IMG/VR virus record: IMGVR_UViG_3300009082_000036
Coordinates: 1-42,117 of that record
Length of the DNA: 42,117 bases
Source of the DNA: a virus
Reading direction: 5' to 3' (one strand)
Below, one piece after another: positions 32,584-41,411 of the stretch. Every line of letters begins with the position of its first letter. Positions within the stretch are counted from its first letter, which is position 1. The notes beneath the pieces were generated by a model that worked only from the letters and a program-made list of their open reading frames with translations, was not told the DNA's origin and searched no databases. The translations under genes and the position numbers were made by a program.

Positions 32584-32968
32584 GAAATATCTGAGAAAAA
32601 AAGCAGATCAAGTTTTGCAGGATTACATCCGCGCTAAACATCAAAACGATTTATGTTGGGTATGCGGAGAGAGATATATCGTTTGCGGCCACCATTTTAT
32701 TCCTTGTTCTAATTCAAATGCTACACGTTATTATTTGCCAAACATCATACCAATCTGCAAAGAATGTCATTGGAAAGTTCATACTCAACCGCATTTGGTT
32801 GAACCAATTATTTGTTTTAAATTAGGGGAATCGTGGTATAATGAATTAATGGTAGTTAAGCGCGAAGGCGTAAAAGTAAACCGGGAATGGTATCAGATTA
32901 ATCTAAATGTTTTAGAAAATCTATTAGAGGATTTGACAAGGGAGGCAACCGGTGATACGCGTTGGTGA
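32555..32968 (+). CDS. NinG/HNH-like zinc nuclease or recombination protein
   Basis: A 137-residue protein from ATG 32555 (TTG 32549 is also possible). The core CWVCGERYIVCGHHFIPCSN, then NIIPICKECHWKVHT, has two Cys pairs and an HH-F group in the order of HNH and NinG/Rap recombination proteins, which cut branched DNA or act near Holliday junctions. The C-terminus (WYNELMVVKREGVKVNREWY) is also like NinG. It ends within the first bases of the glycan operon. Confidence 0.65.
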   Translation: MSSGILKTSKKYLRKKADQVLQDYIRAKHQNDLCWVCGERYIVCGHHFIPCSNSNATRYYLPNIIPICKECHWKVHTQPHLVEPIICFKLGESWYNELMVVKREGVKVNREWYQINLNVLENLLEDLTREATGDTRW

Positions 32969-33632
32969 TTATTTAGTAACTCCAGAGGATGAACTATCTG
33001 TTCTAAATGTATTACGGTCTAATCATCTTTCCGAAGGTAAAGTTGTCAGGGAGTTTGAAGAAAAATGGGCCGACTTTTGCGGCTCTAAGTATTGCGTTCT
33101 TACTAATTCAGGCACGTCAGCTTTGATGTGCGCTCTGCAAGTTCTTAAGTATTATACTGCAACAAAATCAGTTTTAACAACCCCCTTAACTTTTATAGCT
33201 ACAATTAATGCCATTATTTTAATGGGTTTTGAACCTGTATTTGCTGATGTTAATAAAGAAACTTTTGGGATTGAGCCTTCTTTAGGCCCGGAACTATTTT
33301 TGCCAGTTCACCTTTACGGTTATCCGGTGGATATGGATAAGTTTGAATATCGTTTTATGATTGAGGATGCGTGCGAATCCCACGGCACTCTGTATAATGG
33401 CAAGAAAGCAGGTTCAGTAGGGCTTATGGGGGTTTTTTCTTTCTACATAGCGCATAATATCCAAGTTGGGGATATGGGCGCGGTTGTTACTAATAATCTG
33501 CAAATATATAAACTGCTTAAAAAGATTAAAGCTCATGGCCGTATGTGCGAGTGTCCTGTTTGCCATAGGTTAGAGGGAAATTGTCCGTATAAAGATAAGA
33601 TTTTGATCCTCGTTTTACTCATACGCACATAG
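32952..33632 (+). CDS. RfbH/E1-like sugar 3-dehydrase (DegT family), N-terminal part before a frameshift
   Basis: GTG start with GGAGG 7 bases upstream. Residues 1-216 have the DegT/DnrJ/EryC1/StrS fold: SGTSALMCAL (phosphate loop), EDACESHG (D139 contacts the cofactor ring) and SFYIAHNIQVGDMGAVVTNN, where H168 replaces the usual PLP lysine. His here is known in ColD and in CDP-4-keto-6-deoxyglucose 3-dehydrase (E1/RfbH). Cysteines C141, C199, C201 and C211 give C-X57-C-X1-C-X9-C, close to the C-X57-C-X1-C-X7-C [2Fe-2S] pattern of E1. After K216 the frame is lost; the rest follows at 33599. First gene of the glycan operon. Confidence 0.82.
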   Translation: MIRVGDYLVTPEDELSVLNVLRSNHLSEGKVVREFEEKWADFCGSKYCVLTNSGTSALMCALQVLKYYTATKSVLTTPLTFIATINAIILMGFEPVFADVNKETFGIEPSLGPELFLPVHLYGYPVDMDKFEYRFMIEDACESHGTLYNGKKAGSVGLMGVFSFYIAHNIQVGDMGAVVTNNLQIYKLLKKIKAHGRMCECPVCHRLEGNCPYKDKILILVLLIRT

Positions 33633-34069
33633 CATATAATTTTAAGACTACAGAATTACAAGCGGCTTTAGGTTTAAACCAGCTTAAACATGCCGACGAG
33701 ATTATTCGCAAGCGTCAAGAGAATGTCAAATATCTTAATGATGGCTTAGCAGGGTTAGAGCAATTACAACTGCCTATTCATGATCCTACAGTAAGTTATT
33801 TAGCTTATCCTGTTATTATTAAAGATGAGTCTATTAACCGCAATTATTTTTGCAATAAACTTTCAAATTCAGGGGTAGAGAATAGGCCACTTTTCTCATG
33901 TGTTCCCTTACAACAGCCGGCGTATTCATTTATGAAAGAGAAGTGGGCCGGAAAACTACCAAATGCAGAGTGGCTTGGGGAGCGTGGATTTCATGTGGGT
34001 TGCCATCAGTATTTGAAAAGAGAAGATTTGGATAAGATTATAGATGCTATCAAACAGGTATTAGTATGA
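33599..34069 (+). pseudogene. C-terminal part of the RfbH/E1-like gene in the -1 frame
   Basis: This frame opens right after a TAA (33596-33598) and reads DFDPRFTHTHIAYNFKTTEL, then QAALGLNQLKHADEIIRKRQ, the usual DegT/RfbH continuation. Adding one A to the AA at 33597-33598 joins both parts into a 372-residue protein, the normal family length. Its TGA overlaps the next ATG exactly (ATGA). No X-XXY-YYZ slippery heptamer precedes the break. The cause is therefore a one-base deletion, by mutation or by assembly error; the intact rest suggests it is recent. Confidence 0.85.
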
Positions 34070-34995
34070 TTTCTGTTATAGTTACTGATTATAAAAATTT
34101 AGAATTAACTAAAAGATGTCTGGAAAGTCTTTATCAAACTACCTATAAATCTAAACAAATAATTGTAATATGCAATGGGTCAGATATAACATCCAGAAGT
34201 TTTTATTTTGAGGAGCAGAGGCAGGGAAGGATATTCTTTGTTGATAATCATTACAATAAGGGTTTGGCTGGCGCTTTTAATTCTGGAGTTTTTTATTCTA
34301 AAGGGGATTATTTATTCTTTCTTAATAATGATACGCTTGTTAAGGAAGATATATTTGAAAGACTTTTGGAATCTAAAAGCGATATTACAGGTTGTAGGAT
34401 GTTTAATTATGATGGCTCGACAGAGCTTGACAGCTGGATATCAGTGGATAAGTTCGGTTGTCCAGCAGGTAAAACAGGGCCTATATTTTATCCTGATGGA
34501 GCCATATTTATGAGGCGTGAAGTGTTTGATGATATCGGCGGTTTTGATGAAAAACTTTTTCTTTATGGTGAGGACAGGGATTTATGCTGGCGTGCATGGC
34601 TAGCTAATTATAATGTTGGCGTAAAATTTGATGCCATATTTTATCATAATTCTTCCTGTGCAAAAAACGGAACGAATTATTACAGGAGAAAAATAAGTGA
34701 AAGGAATATAATTCGTTCAATGATAAAAAATTATTCATTGTGGTATCTTCCGGGCATACTTATCCAGTATAGTTTTTGGTCAATTTTAGAATTAATTTTA
34801 ATTTTATTTACTAATCCTAAGGCTTTGTGGAAGTCTTATCTTCCTGCGTATTGGTGGAATATTGTTAATTTTAAAGATACTCTATCGAAAAGAAAAGACA
34901 TAGTCCGTAGAGTACCTGATTATTGCGTTCCATTTTCAAGGGTAATAGGTAAATTATTTGTTTTAAAAACTCAAGGGAGGCCTCAATGGGTGTAA
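34066..34995 (+). CDS. GT2-family glycosyltransferase with C-terminal membrane segment
   Basis: A 309-residue GT-A enzyme: ISVIVTDYKNLELTKRCLES (nucleotide-binding start), FLNNDTLV with N88-D89 in place of the DXD metal motif, DGAIFMRREVFDDIGGFDE, and GEDRDLCWRAW (168-178) near the catalytic base. It resembles rhamnosyltransferase-like GT2 enzymes. A hydrophobic segment (about 225-255) may hold it at the inner membrane. It likely adds one sugar to a lipid-linked glycan on the cytoplasmic side. Confidence 0.88.
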   Translation: MISVIVTDYKNLELTKRCLESLYQTTYKSKQIIVICNGSDITSRSFYFEEQRQGRIFFVDNHYNKGLAGAFNSGVFYSKGDYLFFLNNDTLVKEDIFERLLESKSDITGCRMFNYDGSTELDSWISVDKFGCPAGKTGPIFYPDGAIFMRREVFDDIGGFDEKLFLYGEDRDLCWRAWLANYNVGVKFDAIFYHNSSCAKNGTNYYRRKISERNIIRSMIKNYSLWYLPGILIQYSFWSILELILILFTNPKALWKSYLPAYWWNIVNFKDTLSKRKDIVRRVPDYCVPFSRVIGKLFVLKTQGRPQWV

Positions 34996-35987
34996 TTTTA
35001 ATTACGGGCGGGTGCGGCTTCATTGGTTCTAATATGGCAGAATATTTCCTAAAGAATGACTGGGATGTTATTATTTTAGATAATTTTTCCCGTAAAGGAG
35101 TAGAAGAGAATGCTGCTATTATTGAACATCTTGGGTGTAAAGTCATCAGGGGCGACATACGATGTGTAGAGGATTTTAAAGTTATTCCTGAGGTGGATGC
35201 CATCATAAACTTGGCTGCTAATCCCGGGATACCTTGGTCAATAGAGAATCCTATTTACGATGCGCATACTAACTTGATGGGGGCATTGAATGTTTTTGAG
35301 TTTGCCAGAAAGTGTGGGGCATGTGTTATCCAAGCTTCTACAAATAAGGTTTATTCCGATGCAATAAATTCAATATCATTAGAACGATGTAGGACACGGT
35401 ATAAATTCCCGAGTATCTATGCAAAAGGAATCAGTGAGATGTTTTCTGTAGATGGTTTAGGCAGGCCTCATTCACCCTATGGATGTTCAAAATTAGCCGC
35501 CGATATTTATGCCCAAGAGTATAATACTACTTATAACGTTCCGACAATTTGTTGCAGGATGTCGGCGATTTATGGGCCACGACAGATGGGTGCTAGCGAA
35601 CAAGGGTGGGTGGTATGGTTTATGTATTGTAAGAAACATGGCATACCCTTAGAGATTTTTGGCGATGGCTTGCAAGTCAGGGATTTATTGTATATAGATG
35701 ATTTATGCAAATTGTATTATTTGTTGATTGATAAGATGGAAAAGTATCGGGGAAATGTTTTTAATGTTGGTGGCGGGGTTGATAACACACTTAGTTTACT
35801 TGAGATGATTGATTGGTTGAATAAGCAAGGCGGTGAAGTATTAGATGTTTCTTACAAGGATTGGCGCACGGCAGACCATAAGGTTTATATTTCAGATATT
35901 ACTAAAGTTAACGTAGTCACTGATTGGTTTCCTTTAGTCGGTGTAGATGAGGGGTTGCAAAAAACTTGGGAGTGGGTAAACAGGTGA
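34986..35987 (+). CDS. CDP-paratose/tyvelose 2-epimerase-like SDR
   Basis: A 333-residue extended SDR. NAD site TGGCGFIGSN (7-16); catalytic T119, Y165 and K169 (HSPYGCSK). Several segments fit the CDP-paratose 2-epimerase (TyvE/RfbE) wording I recall: LDNFSRKGVEEN, ASTNKVYSD, RTRYKFPS, PYGCSKLAAD, YGPRQMGASEQGWVVWF, GDGLQVRDLLYIDDL, FNVGGGVDNTLSLLE. This enzyme turns CDP-paratose into CDP-tyvelose. Beside an RfbH-like gene it points to 3,6-dideoxyhexose synthesis. The ribosome site is AGGGAGG; it overlaps the GT2 gene by 10 bp. Confidence 0.82.
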   Translation: MGVILITGGCGFIGSNMAEYFLKNDWDVIILDNFSRKGVEENAAIIEHLGCKVIRGDIRCVEDFKVIPEVDAIINLAANPGIPWSIENPIYDAHTNLMGALNVFEFARKCGACVIQASTNKVYSDAINSISLERCRTRYKFPSIYAKGISEMFSVDGLGRPHSPYGCSKLAADIYAQEYNTTYNVPTICCRMSAIYGPRQMGASEQGWVVWFMYCKKHGIPLEIFGDGLQVRDLLYIDDLCKLYYLLIDKMEKYRGNVFNVGGGVDNTLSLLEMIDWLNKQGGEVLDVSYKDWRTADHKVYISDITKVNVVTDWFPLVGVDEGLQKTWEWVNR

Positions 35988-37018
35988 AGAGAATTTGCGT
36001 TACAGGGGCTGGCGGTTCAGCGGGAATGAATTTTATTAAATCTTTGCGTCACGCCCCTGAAGATTTTTACATAGTAGGAACGGACTGCTCAAAGTATTAC
36101 GCTAAACTATCTCAAGCCGATAAGACGTATGTGTTGCCTTCTTGTAACGATCCTGCTTATATTGAAGAACTTAATAGGGTGATAAAGACAGAAAGTATTG
36201 AGTTTATTCATGCCCAACCAGATCCAGAAGTCGCTTTCATATCAGAACATAGGGGGGAAATTTACGCAAAAACATTACTCCCTGATGCAAGGACTATCCG
36301 CATAGCACAGAATAAATACAGGCTTAATGTCTTATTGAGAGATTATAAAGTGCCTGCCCCTCCTACCGAGAAGGTAGTAGATTCAGATAATTTAAGGCTA
36401 CTAATAAAATCTAATAATAAGAAATTGTGGCTGAGAGCTATGCGTGGGGCAGGTTCATTAGCGGCACTGCCTATTTATAATTTTGAACAGGCATATTATT
36501 GGATAGAGTATTGGGTTACAAAGGGTCTTACGTGGAAGGATTTTATTATCTCTGATTTTTTACCCGGGAAAGAATACGCTTTCCAGAGTATTTGGTATGA
36601 TGGAAATTTAATAACCTCAGCTTGCCGGCAACGATTGGAATATTTATTCCAAGCACGTATGCCTTCAGGGCAATCGTCTACTCCTACAATAGCTAAGTCA
36701 GTCCATAATAAGTTAGTTAATGGGGTATGCAGGAACGCTATCAAAGCATTGGATAACGAGGCAACGGGTATATTTTGCGTGGATTTGAAGGAGGATGAAA
36801 ATGGTATTCCTTGCGTTACAGAGATAAATACAGGAAGATTTTTCACGACAAGTAATTTTTTCACTTTAGCTGGAAGCAATATGCCTTATTATTATATATT
36901 GATGGGGTATGGGGAAAAGTTGCCAAATTTAAAACAATATGATGCTGTTCTAGATGGGCTGTTTTTTGTGAGGCAAATGGATTGCGGTTCAGTAATGTTT
37001 AATGAAGATGAAATCTAA
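35984..37018 (+). CDS. ATP-grasp enzyme, CarB-like
   Basis: The start GTG 35984 is chosen because it overlaps the previous TGA (GTGA), the rule in this operon. The 344-residue product has a Rossmann-like start (MKRICVTGAGGSAGMNFIKS), a central ATP-grasp core (LWLRAMRGAGSLA, DFIISDFLPGKEYAFQSIWY) and an acidic metal-site segment (FCVDLKEDENGIPCVTEINT). ATP-grasp enzymes form amide or ester links through acyl phosphates. In sugar operons such proteins may add amino acids to a sugar acid or make carbamoyl groups. The substrate is unknown. Confidence 0.8.
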   Translation: MKRICVTGAGGSAGMNFIKSLRHAPEDFYIVGTDCSKYYAKLSQADKTYVLPSCNDPAYIEELNRVIKTESIEFIHAQPDPEVAFISEHRGEIYAKTLLPDARTIRIAQNKYRLNVLLRDYKVPAPPTEKVVDSDNLRLLIKSNNKKLWLRAMRGAGSLAALPIYNFEQAYYWIEYWVTKGLTWKDFIISDFLPGKEYAFQSIWYDGNLITSACRQRLEYLFQARMPSGQSSTPTIAKSVHNKLVNGVCRNAIKALDNEATGIFCVDLKEDENGIPCVTEINTGRFFTTSNFFTLAGSNMPYYYILMGYGEKLPNLKQYDAVLDGLFFVRQMDCGSVMFNEDEI

Positions 37019-37802
37019 GGTTTCGATCATAGTTCCTACTTATAACTCAGAAGAGTTTTTGGATAGGGTGCTTATAAATATACAGGAGCAAACTTATCCT
37101 AATAAAGAGTTGATTGTGGTGGATAATTTCTCTACAGACCACACCCCAAAGATTGCCAAGATGTGGGCATATAAGTTTTATCAAGTAGCTCCCGAGCGGG
37201 CGGCACAGATGAATTATGGCATAGACAAAGCTAAGGGTGATATTATTTACGTAACGGGTTCTGATATGCTTAGGGATATAGATTATGTTAAAGAAGGGGT
37301 TGAATTGATAGAACAGGGTTATGATGCTATATACGCTTCGGTGTTAACAGATTTTAGGGTAGAACATTTTTGGGGTAGGGTGAAGGCTCTTGAACGTAGA
37401 TGTTATATCGGGACAAAATATGAAAGCGCAAGATTTTTCCGCAAAATAGTTTGGCAGGAGTTGGGTGGTTTTGATACGAGTCTTGTAGGGGTGGAAGAGG
37501 ATTTTCAGCATAGAATAGACGATGCGGGGTATGTAATGGGCAGGATAAAGTCAAGAGAATATCATTTACACGAAATAGATAATTTAAAGGAGGTTTTTGA
37601 AAAATATCGGTATTACGGTTCGTTTGTGCCTTACTATCTTGAAAAACATAAAAGCAGAGGGTATCGTTTTTTGAATGTGTTTAGGACTGCTTTTTTTATT
37701 AATATATTTGAGTTGATAAAGCATCCACGTTTAACAATGGGTTTGATAATTTATAAGATAGTTCAATATGTTGGAGGAGCATATGGTCTGTTTAAAAGAT
37801 AA
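37002..37802 (+). CDS. GT2-family glycosyltransferase
   Basis: A 266-residue GT-A protein with SIIVPTYNSEEFLDRVLINI, LIVVDNFSTDHT and YVTGSDML (S87-D88 at the DXD place), then QELGGFDTSLVGVEEDFQHR. It is soluble apart from a weakly hydrophobic C-terminus. It belongs to the same broad family as the gene at 34066 but is not a recent copy. Likely a second transferase of the same glycan. It overlaps the ATP-grasp gene by 17 bp. Confidence 0.87.
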   Translation: MKMKSKVSIIVPTYNSEEFLDRVLINIQEQTYPNKELIVVDNFSTDHTPKIAKMWAYKFYQVAPERAAQMNYGIDKAKGDIIYVTGSDMLRDIDYVKEGVELIEQGYDAIYASVLTDFRVEHFWGRVKALERRCYIGTKYESARFFRKIVWQELGGFDTSLVGVEEDFQHRIDDAGYVMGRIKSREYHLHEIDNLKEVFEKYRYYGSFVPYYLEKHKSRGYRFLNVFRTAFFINIFELIKHPRLTMGLIIYKIVQYVGGAYGLFKR

Positions 37803-38700
37803 AGTTATTATGGTTGCAGGGGGGTCTGGTTTCATAGCGAGCCATTTAATTAAAGCGTTGAAGAAGGAAAATCCAAAGAGAATAATTAACTATGATTTGA
37901 AGAACGGGAATACTCTTACAGAGTATAGAGAGTTAGATGTTTTCTTTGAAATAAATAAAATTGATATCGTGTTTGATTTGGCTACATTGTCTTTGCCTGA
38001 ATCTCTGTTAGTCCCATACAAAGTAGTTAACGATATTGTAAAGATGGCGCTCAATCTTTGCGAGTTACAGCGATTAGGACGTTTTGACCGCTTGATACAC
38101 ATATCAAGTTCTGAGGCTTATGGAACTGCCGGAATAATTCCAATGCCTGAAAGCCATCAATTAAAACCCCGAACTCCATACGCAGGCGCTAAAGCAAGCG
38201 CGGATTTAATCTGCTCTACATATGCTCAAACATTTGGTAATAAGATTGTTATTCCGCGTTGCTATAATGCATATGGCCCGGGGCAACCTTTGAACTGGGG
38301 AGCGGTGATACCAAAGACTATCAATAAGATTCTTAATGGCGAAAAACCTGTTATTTTTAAAGACGGAAAGCAGACAAGGGATTTTGTTTTTGTCAAAGAC
38401 TTGGTTCGTGGAATAATTGAAGTTTCCAAACTTGATATTACAAATGAGGTCATTAATATAGGCACCGGTATTGAAACCCCAATTACTGATTTAATAAATT
38501 TAATCTGTAAGCTTATGGAGTATGAGGGCGAAATAGATTACAGGGAGCAGAGAATTGCTGACGTGTCCCGGCATTGCGCTGATTCGAGTTTGTTATTAAA
38601 ATTGACCGGTTATATTCCTAAGACAAAGTTAGAAGATGGGTTGAAGGAAACCATAAATTATTATGTTAATATACATTCTGCTCAGAATATTTACGGATAA
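37783..38700 (+). CDS. NAD-dependent sugar epimerase/dehydratase (extended SDR)
   Basis: The start ATG 37783 is chosen because of GGAGGAG just upstream. A 305-residue SDR with VAGGSGFIAS (11-20, NAD site), SSSEAYG, Y133-x3-K137 (TPYAGAKASAD), RCYNAYGPGQPLNWGAVIPK and TRDFVFVKDLVRGI. It is related to UDP-glucose 4-epimerases and NDP-sugar 4,6-dehydratases, but the exact reaction cannot be read. It could supply the 4-keto or 4-epimer intermediate for the dideoxysugar route. Confidence 0.85.
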   Translation: MVCLKDKVIMVAGGSGFIASHLIKALKKENPKRIINYDLKNGNTLTEYRELDVFFEINKIDIVFDLATLSLPESLLVPYKVVNDIVKMALNLCELQRLGRFDRLIHISSSEAYGTAGIIPMPESHQLKPRTPYAGAKASADLICSTYAQTFGNKIVIPRCYNAYGPGQPLNWGAVIPKTINKILNGEKPVIFKDGKQTRDFVFVKDLVRGIIEVSKLDITNEVINIGTGIETPITDLINLICKLMEYEGEIDYREQRIADVSRHCADSSLLLKLTGYIPKTKLEDGLKETINYYVNIHSAQNIYG

Positions 38701-40051
38701 ACGTAAATACGTAGAAGGCGACGAGTTACGCCACATGGCTTGTGCTAAGAACTTTTATAAGTTATGGAACAAGTCGTTATATGATACTCATCCGCCATTG
38801 TATTCTTTCTTGATTAAGTGCCTGACATGGCTTGGATATTATCGCGCAGGAGTGATAGTTTCATTTCTTTGCAGTATAGGGCTTTATGTCGTGTGTGGCA
38901 GGCTATATGATTTTTTTGGGATTACCCCCTTTCAAAAATCTGTTGCTTTAGCCTGCCTCGCTTTCAATTATACGCTTATTTATTATTCAAATAAAGCATT
39001 TAGATATCAACTAATAGCATTGTTAGGGGTTACGATGCTTTATGCTTTATTGACACAACACCATATTATTGCTGGATTGTTATGGGGTTTGCTCGGGTTG
39101 ACGTGCACTTATGCAGGGTTGCGGGGATTTTGGATATGGTTAATATCTCCCCATTTGGCAAGTTTGGGAATATTTATATTGATTTATGGCAGTTGGCTTG
39201 GCAAAAAAATTAATGTTTATTCTCAATCCATGTATTATCCAGCAGGAATAGATGGTAAGATCGAGCCAATGAATAGTTTAAATTTTAAAAGATTAATAAG
39301 CCCTCTTTATTTTCCTTGGACTTATTCTTATTATGGCAAGAGGGAACTTGGGTATGATTTAAAAAGTTGGTTCAGGAAAATCGGCGGAATGTATGGGGTT
39401 TACCAAACAAAGCACAGAAGATTAAACATATTGCTTTATATTATAACAGGTTTGATGATACTGCTGACCATTAAGGGAATGATGTCTTCACCTTTTTCGC
39501 TTGTAATTTTGACATTAATCTTGCTATATCCTTCATTACTGAAGCGATTCTTACCCCGTAACTCCATGATGGCTATCCCTTTGATGTGTTATTTTGTGGC
39601 AAAAGGGGTTCCGCAAGCCAATTTACAAGGGTTTAATTTAGCGATTGGCGGGGGTGTGGTGCTCTTTTTATACTTTAACCGAGTATTTATGCTGTCTAAG
39701 CCAAAAATAAAGGCAAGGTTGACATCTATGTTTTTAGATAGATTGGCAAGCGACAGCGGGTTTGAACATGGCATTTTATCTGAGGGGCTGATAGCTTATC
39801 CTATTGTTTACAGATGTAGGCAGAGAATAGTAGTTATACCTCATGATCCCGATCCTATTTTAGCGGAGCAAAGAATAAAATTATCTGTGGAAGAGTTTGA
39901 TTTGAAGTATGTGGTGTTTAGTGAGTTATGGAAAACAGAAGAACACTTAGGTTATCCTGCTATACAATACATCAAAGACAATTATACTTTATTAAAAACG
40001 ATCTTGGAAGATAACGACAAATATTATATCTATGAAATATCTACTAATTAG
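38663..40051 (+). CDS. GT-C glycosyltransferase (PMT/ArnT-like)
   Basis: A 462-residue membrane protein with about nine to ten hydrophobic segments. After the first segment come D20-E21..H24 and D41-T-H-P-P45 (DTHPPLYSFLIK), the signature of GT39/GT83-type GT-C enzymes, where the acidic residue binds metal and donor. They use polyprenyl-phosphate sugars in the periplasm. The C-terminal soluble part (from about 350) may recognise the acceptor. It overlaps the SDR gene by 38 bp. Confidence 0.8.
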   Translation: MLIYILLRIFTDKRKYVEGDELRHMACAKNFYKLWNKSLYDTHPPLYSFLIKCLTWLGYYRAGVIVSFLCSIGLYVVCGRLYDFFGITPFQKSVALACLAFNYTLIYYSNKAFRYQLIALLGVTMLYALLTQHHIIAGLLWGLLGLTCTYAGLRGFWIWLISPHLASLGIFILIYGSWLGKKINVYSQSMYYPAGIDGKIEPMNSLNFKRLISPLYFPWTYSYYGKRELGYDLKSWFRKIGGMYGVYQTKHRRLNILLYIITGLMILLTIKGMMSSPFSLVILTLILLYPSLLKRFLPRNSMMAIPLMCYFVAKGVPQANLQGFNLAIGGGVVLFLYFNRVFMLSKPKIKARLTSMFLDRLASDSGFEHGILSEGLIAYPIVYRCRQRIVVIPHDPDPILAEQRIKLSVEEFDLKYVVFSELWKTEEHLGYPAIQYIKDNYTLLKTILEDNDKYYIYEISTN

Positions 40052-41411
40052 CCCACCTAAAACAGTAATAAAGATGTTCGTTGAATCCCCTCCTGTTGGT
40101 TTAGGTTATCTAGCTACGGCTATTCGCAAACTAGGACATCAAGTATATATTTTAGATTGCTTAGTGGATAACCTAGACAATAAGATGACACTTGAGAGGA
40201 TAAATGATATTAACCCTGATATTGTGGGTATCAATGTGTTCTCTACCGCTATTCAATCTGTGCAGGAATTGATAAAGGGGGTAGGTAAACAGTTGATCAT
40301 CCTTGGCGGCCCTCACATTACAGGTGATCCTGAAAGCACATTCAAATACTTCCCAGAAGCAGACTTTGGTTTTAGGGGTGAGGCTGAGATAAGTATCAAA
40401 GAGTTTGATGAGTATTTAAGAGGCGTTAGAGATATCACTAAAGTATCAGGATTAGTATATCGTGATGGTATGAACGAACCCGTTGAACCTATGGACATAG
40501 AGAGTTTGGATTATCCTGCATGGGATTTGATAGACCCAAAGAAATATTTCAAACAAGTTAATGTTGGTTATAGGTCAATTAATGTCCATTTTTCGCGTGG
40601 ATGTCCGTTCAGATGCCGGTTCTGCGTGAAGTTAGGAACTAAAGTGAGACTGCGTTCCATAGAACACATATGGGGAGAGTTAGAATATCTGAATAAAGCA
40701 TACGGGGTGCGTAGGTTTATCATAAATGATGAAGGATATACTATGCTTCCTAAGTTTGTCAAAGCATTTTGCAGATATACTATTTCCAAAGGCAATCCAT
40801 TTAGTTATTTTACTGCGACTGGTATGCGGCTTAACCGTTTGGATGATGAGATGCTCGAATTAATGAAGGAAGCAAATCATGAGTTAATGTTCGGCACGGG
40901 GATAGAAAGCGCTGTTCCGAGAGTCAGGCAGGAGTTAATGAATAAGATGTTGACGCAAGATGAACTTGAAGCAGGGTTGAAAATGCTTAACAAACATGGG
41001 TTTAAGCCCGTGGGTAATTTTATTATAGGATTTCCGGGGGAAACAAAAGAAGAACTTATCCAGACTGTCAAGTGGGCATGTAAATCTAAGTGGCTTCATG
41101 GCGCTAACTTTGTTCCATTTCTTCCTCTGCCCGGCTCTGAAGCAGCTAAGGATATGATGGCTTCGGGAGAACTACCTAAGGATTTTGACTTTTCTAAGAT
41201 TAACTTATCTCGTGTAGTCTATGCTCCGAAAGGGATGACTATCAAAGAGTTAGATGAATTAAGGGCTTGGGCTGTCTGGAAATATAACACTAAACCAAAG
41301 ATATTATGGCGGTATCTTTCTGATTGGGGAAGGTTTGTAAGAGCTATTGTAACATTTTTAAGGATTTATTTGCCTAATTGGATGTTGCCGAAAGATTGGA
41401 GAAGACGATGA
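40032..41411 (+). CDS. B12-binding radical SAM enzyme
   Basis: A 459-residue protein. The N-terminal ~130 residues are a cobalamin-binding Rossmann domain (PPVGLGYLATAIRKLGHQVY, PDIVGINVFSTAIQSVQELI, ILGGPHITGDPE) without the DXHXXG His. Then the radical SAM core with C191-x3-C195-x2-C198 (SRGCPFRCRFC) binds the [4Fe-4S] cluster; FIIGFPGETKEEL is the GxIxGLPGET-type motif. Members often methylate unreactive carbons or rearrange substrates. In this operon a sugar or lipid carrier modification is likely. Confidence 0.9.
   Translation: MKYLLISPPKTVIKMFVESPPVGLGYLATAIRKLGHQVYILDCLVDNLDNKMTLERINDINPDIVGINVFSTAIQSVQELIKGVGKQLIILGGPHITGDPESTFKYFPEADFGFRGEAEISIKEFDEYLRGVRDITKVSGLVYRDGMNEPVEPMDIESLDYPAWDLIDPKKYFKQVNVGYRSINVHFSRGCPFRCRFCVKLGTKVRLRSIEHIWGELEYLNKAYGVRRFIINDEGYTMLPKFVKAFCRYTISKGNPFSYFTATGMRLNRLDDEMLELMKEANHELMFGTGIESAVPRVRQELMNKMLTQDELEAGLKMLNKHGFKPVGNFIIGFPGETKEELIQTVKWACKSKWLHGANFVPFLPLPGSEAAKDMMASGELPKDFDFSKINLSRVVYAPKGMTIKELDELRAWAVWKYNTKPKILWRYLSDWGRFVRAIVTFLRIYLPNWMLPKDWRRR

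Noticed and set aside
33590-33632. Programmed -1 frameshift in the dehydrase gene
   Set aside because: The bases at the shift do not form an X-XXY-YYZ slippery heptamer, and the other DegT enzymes I know of are single-frame. A simple one-base deletion fits better.
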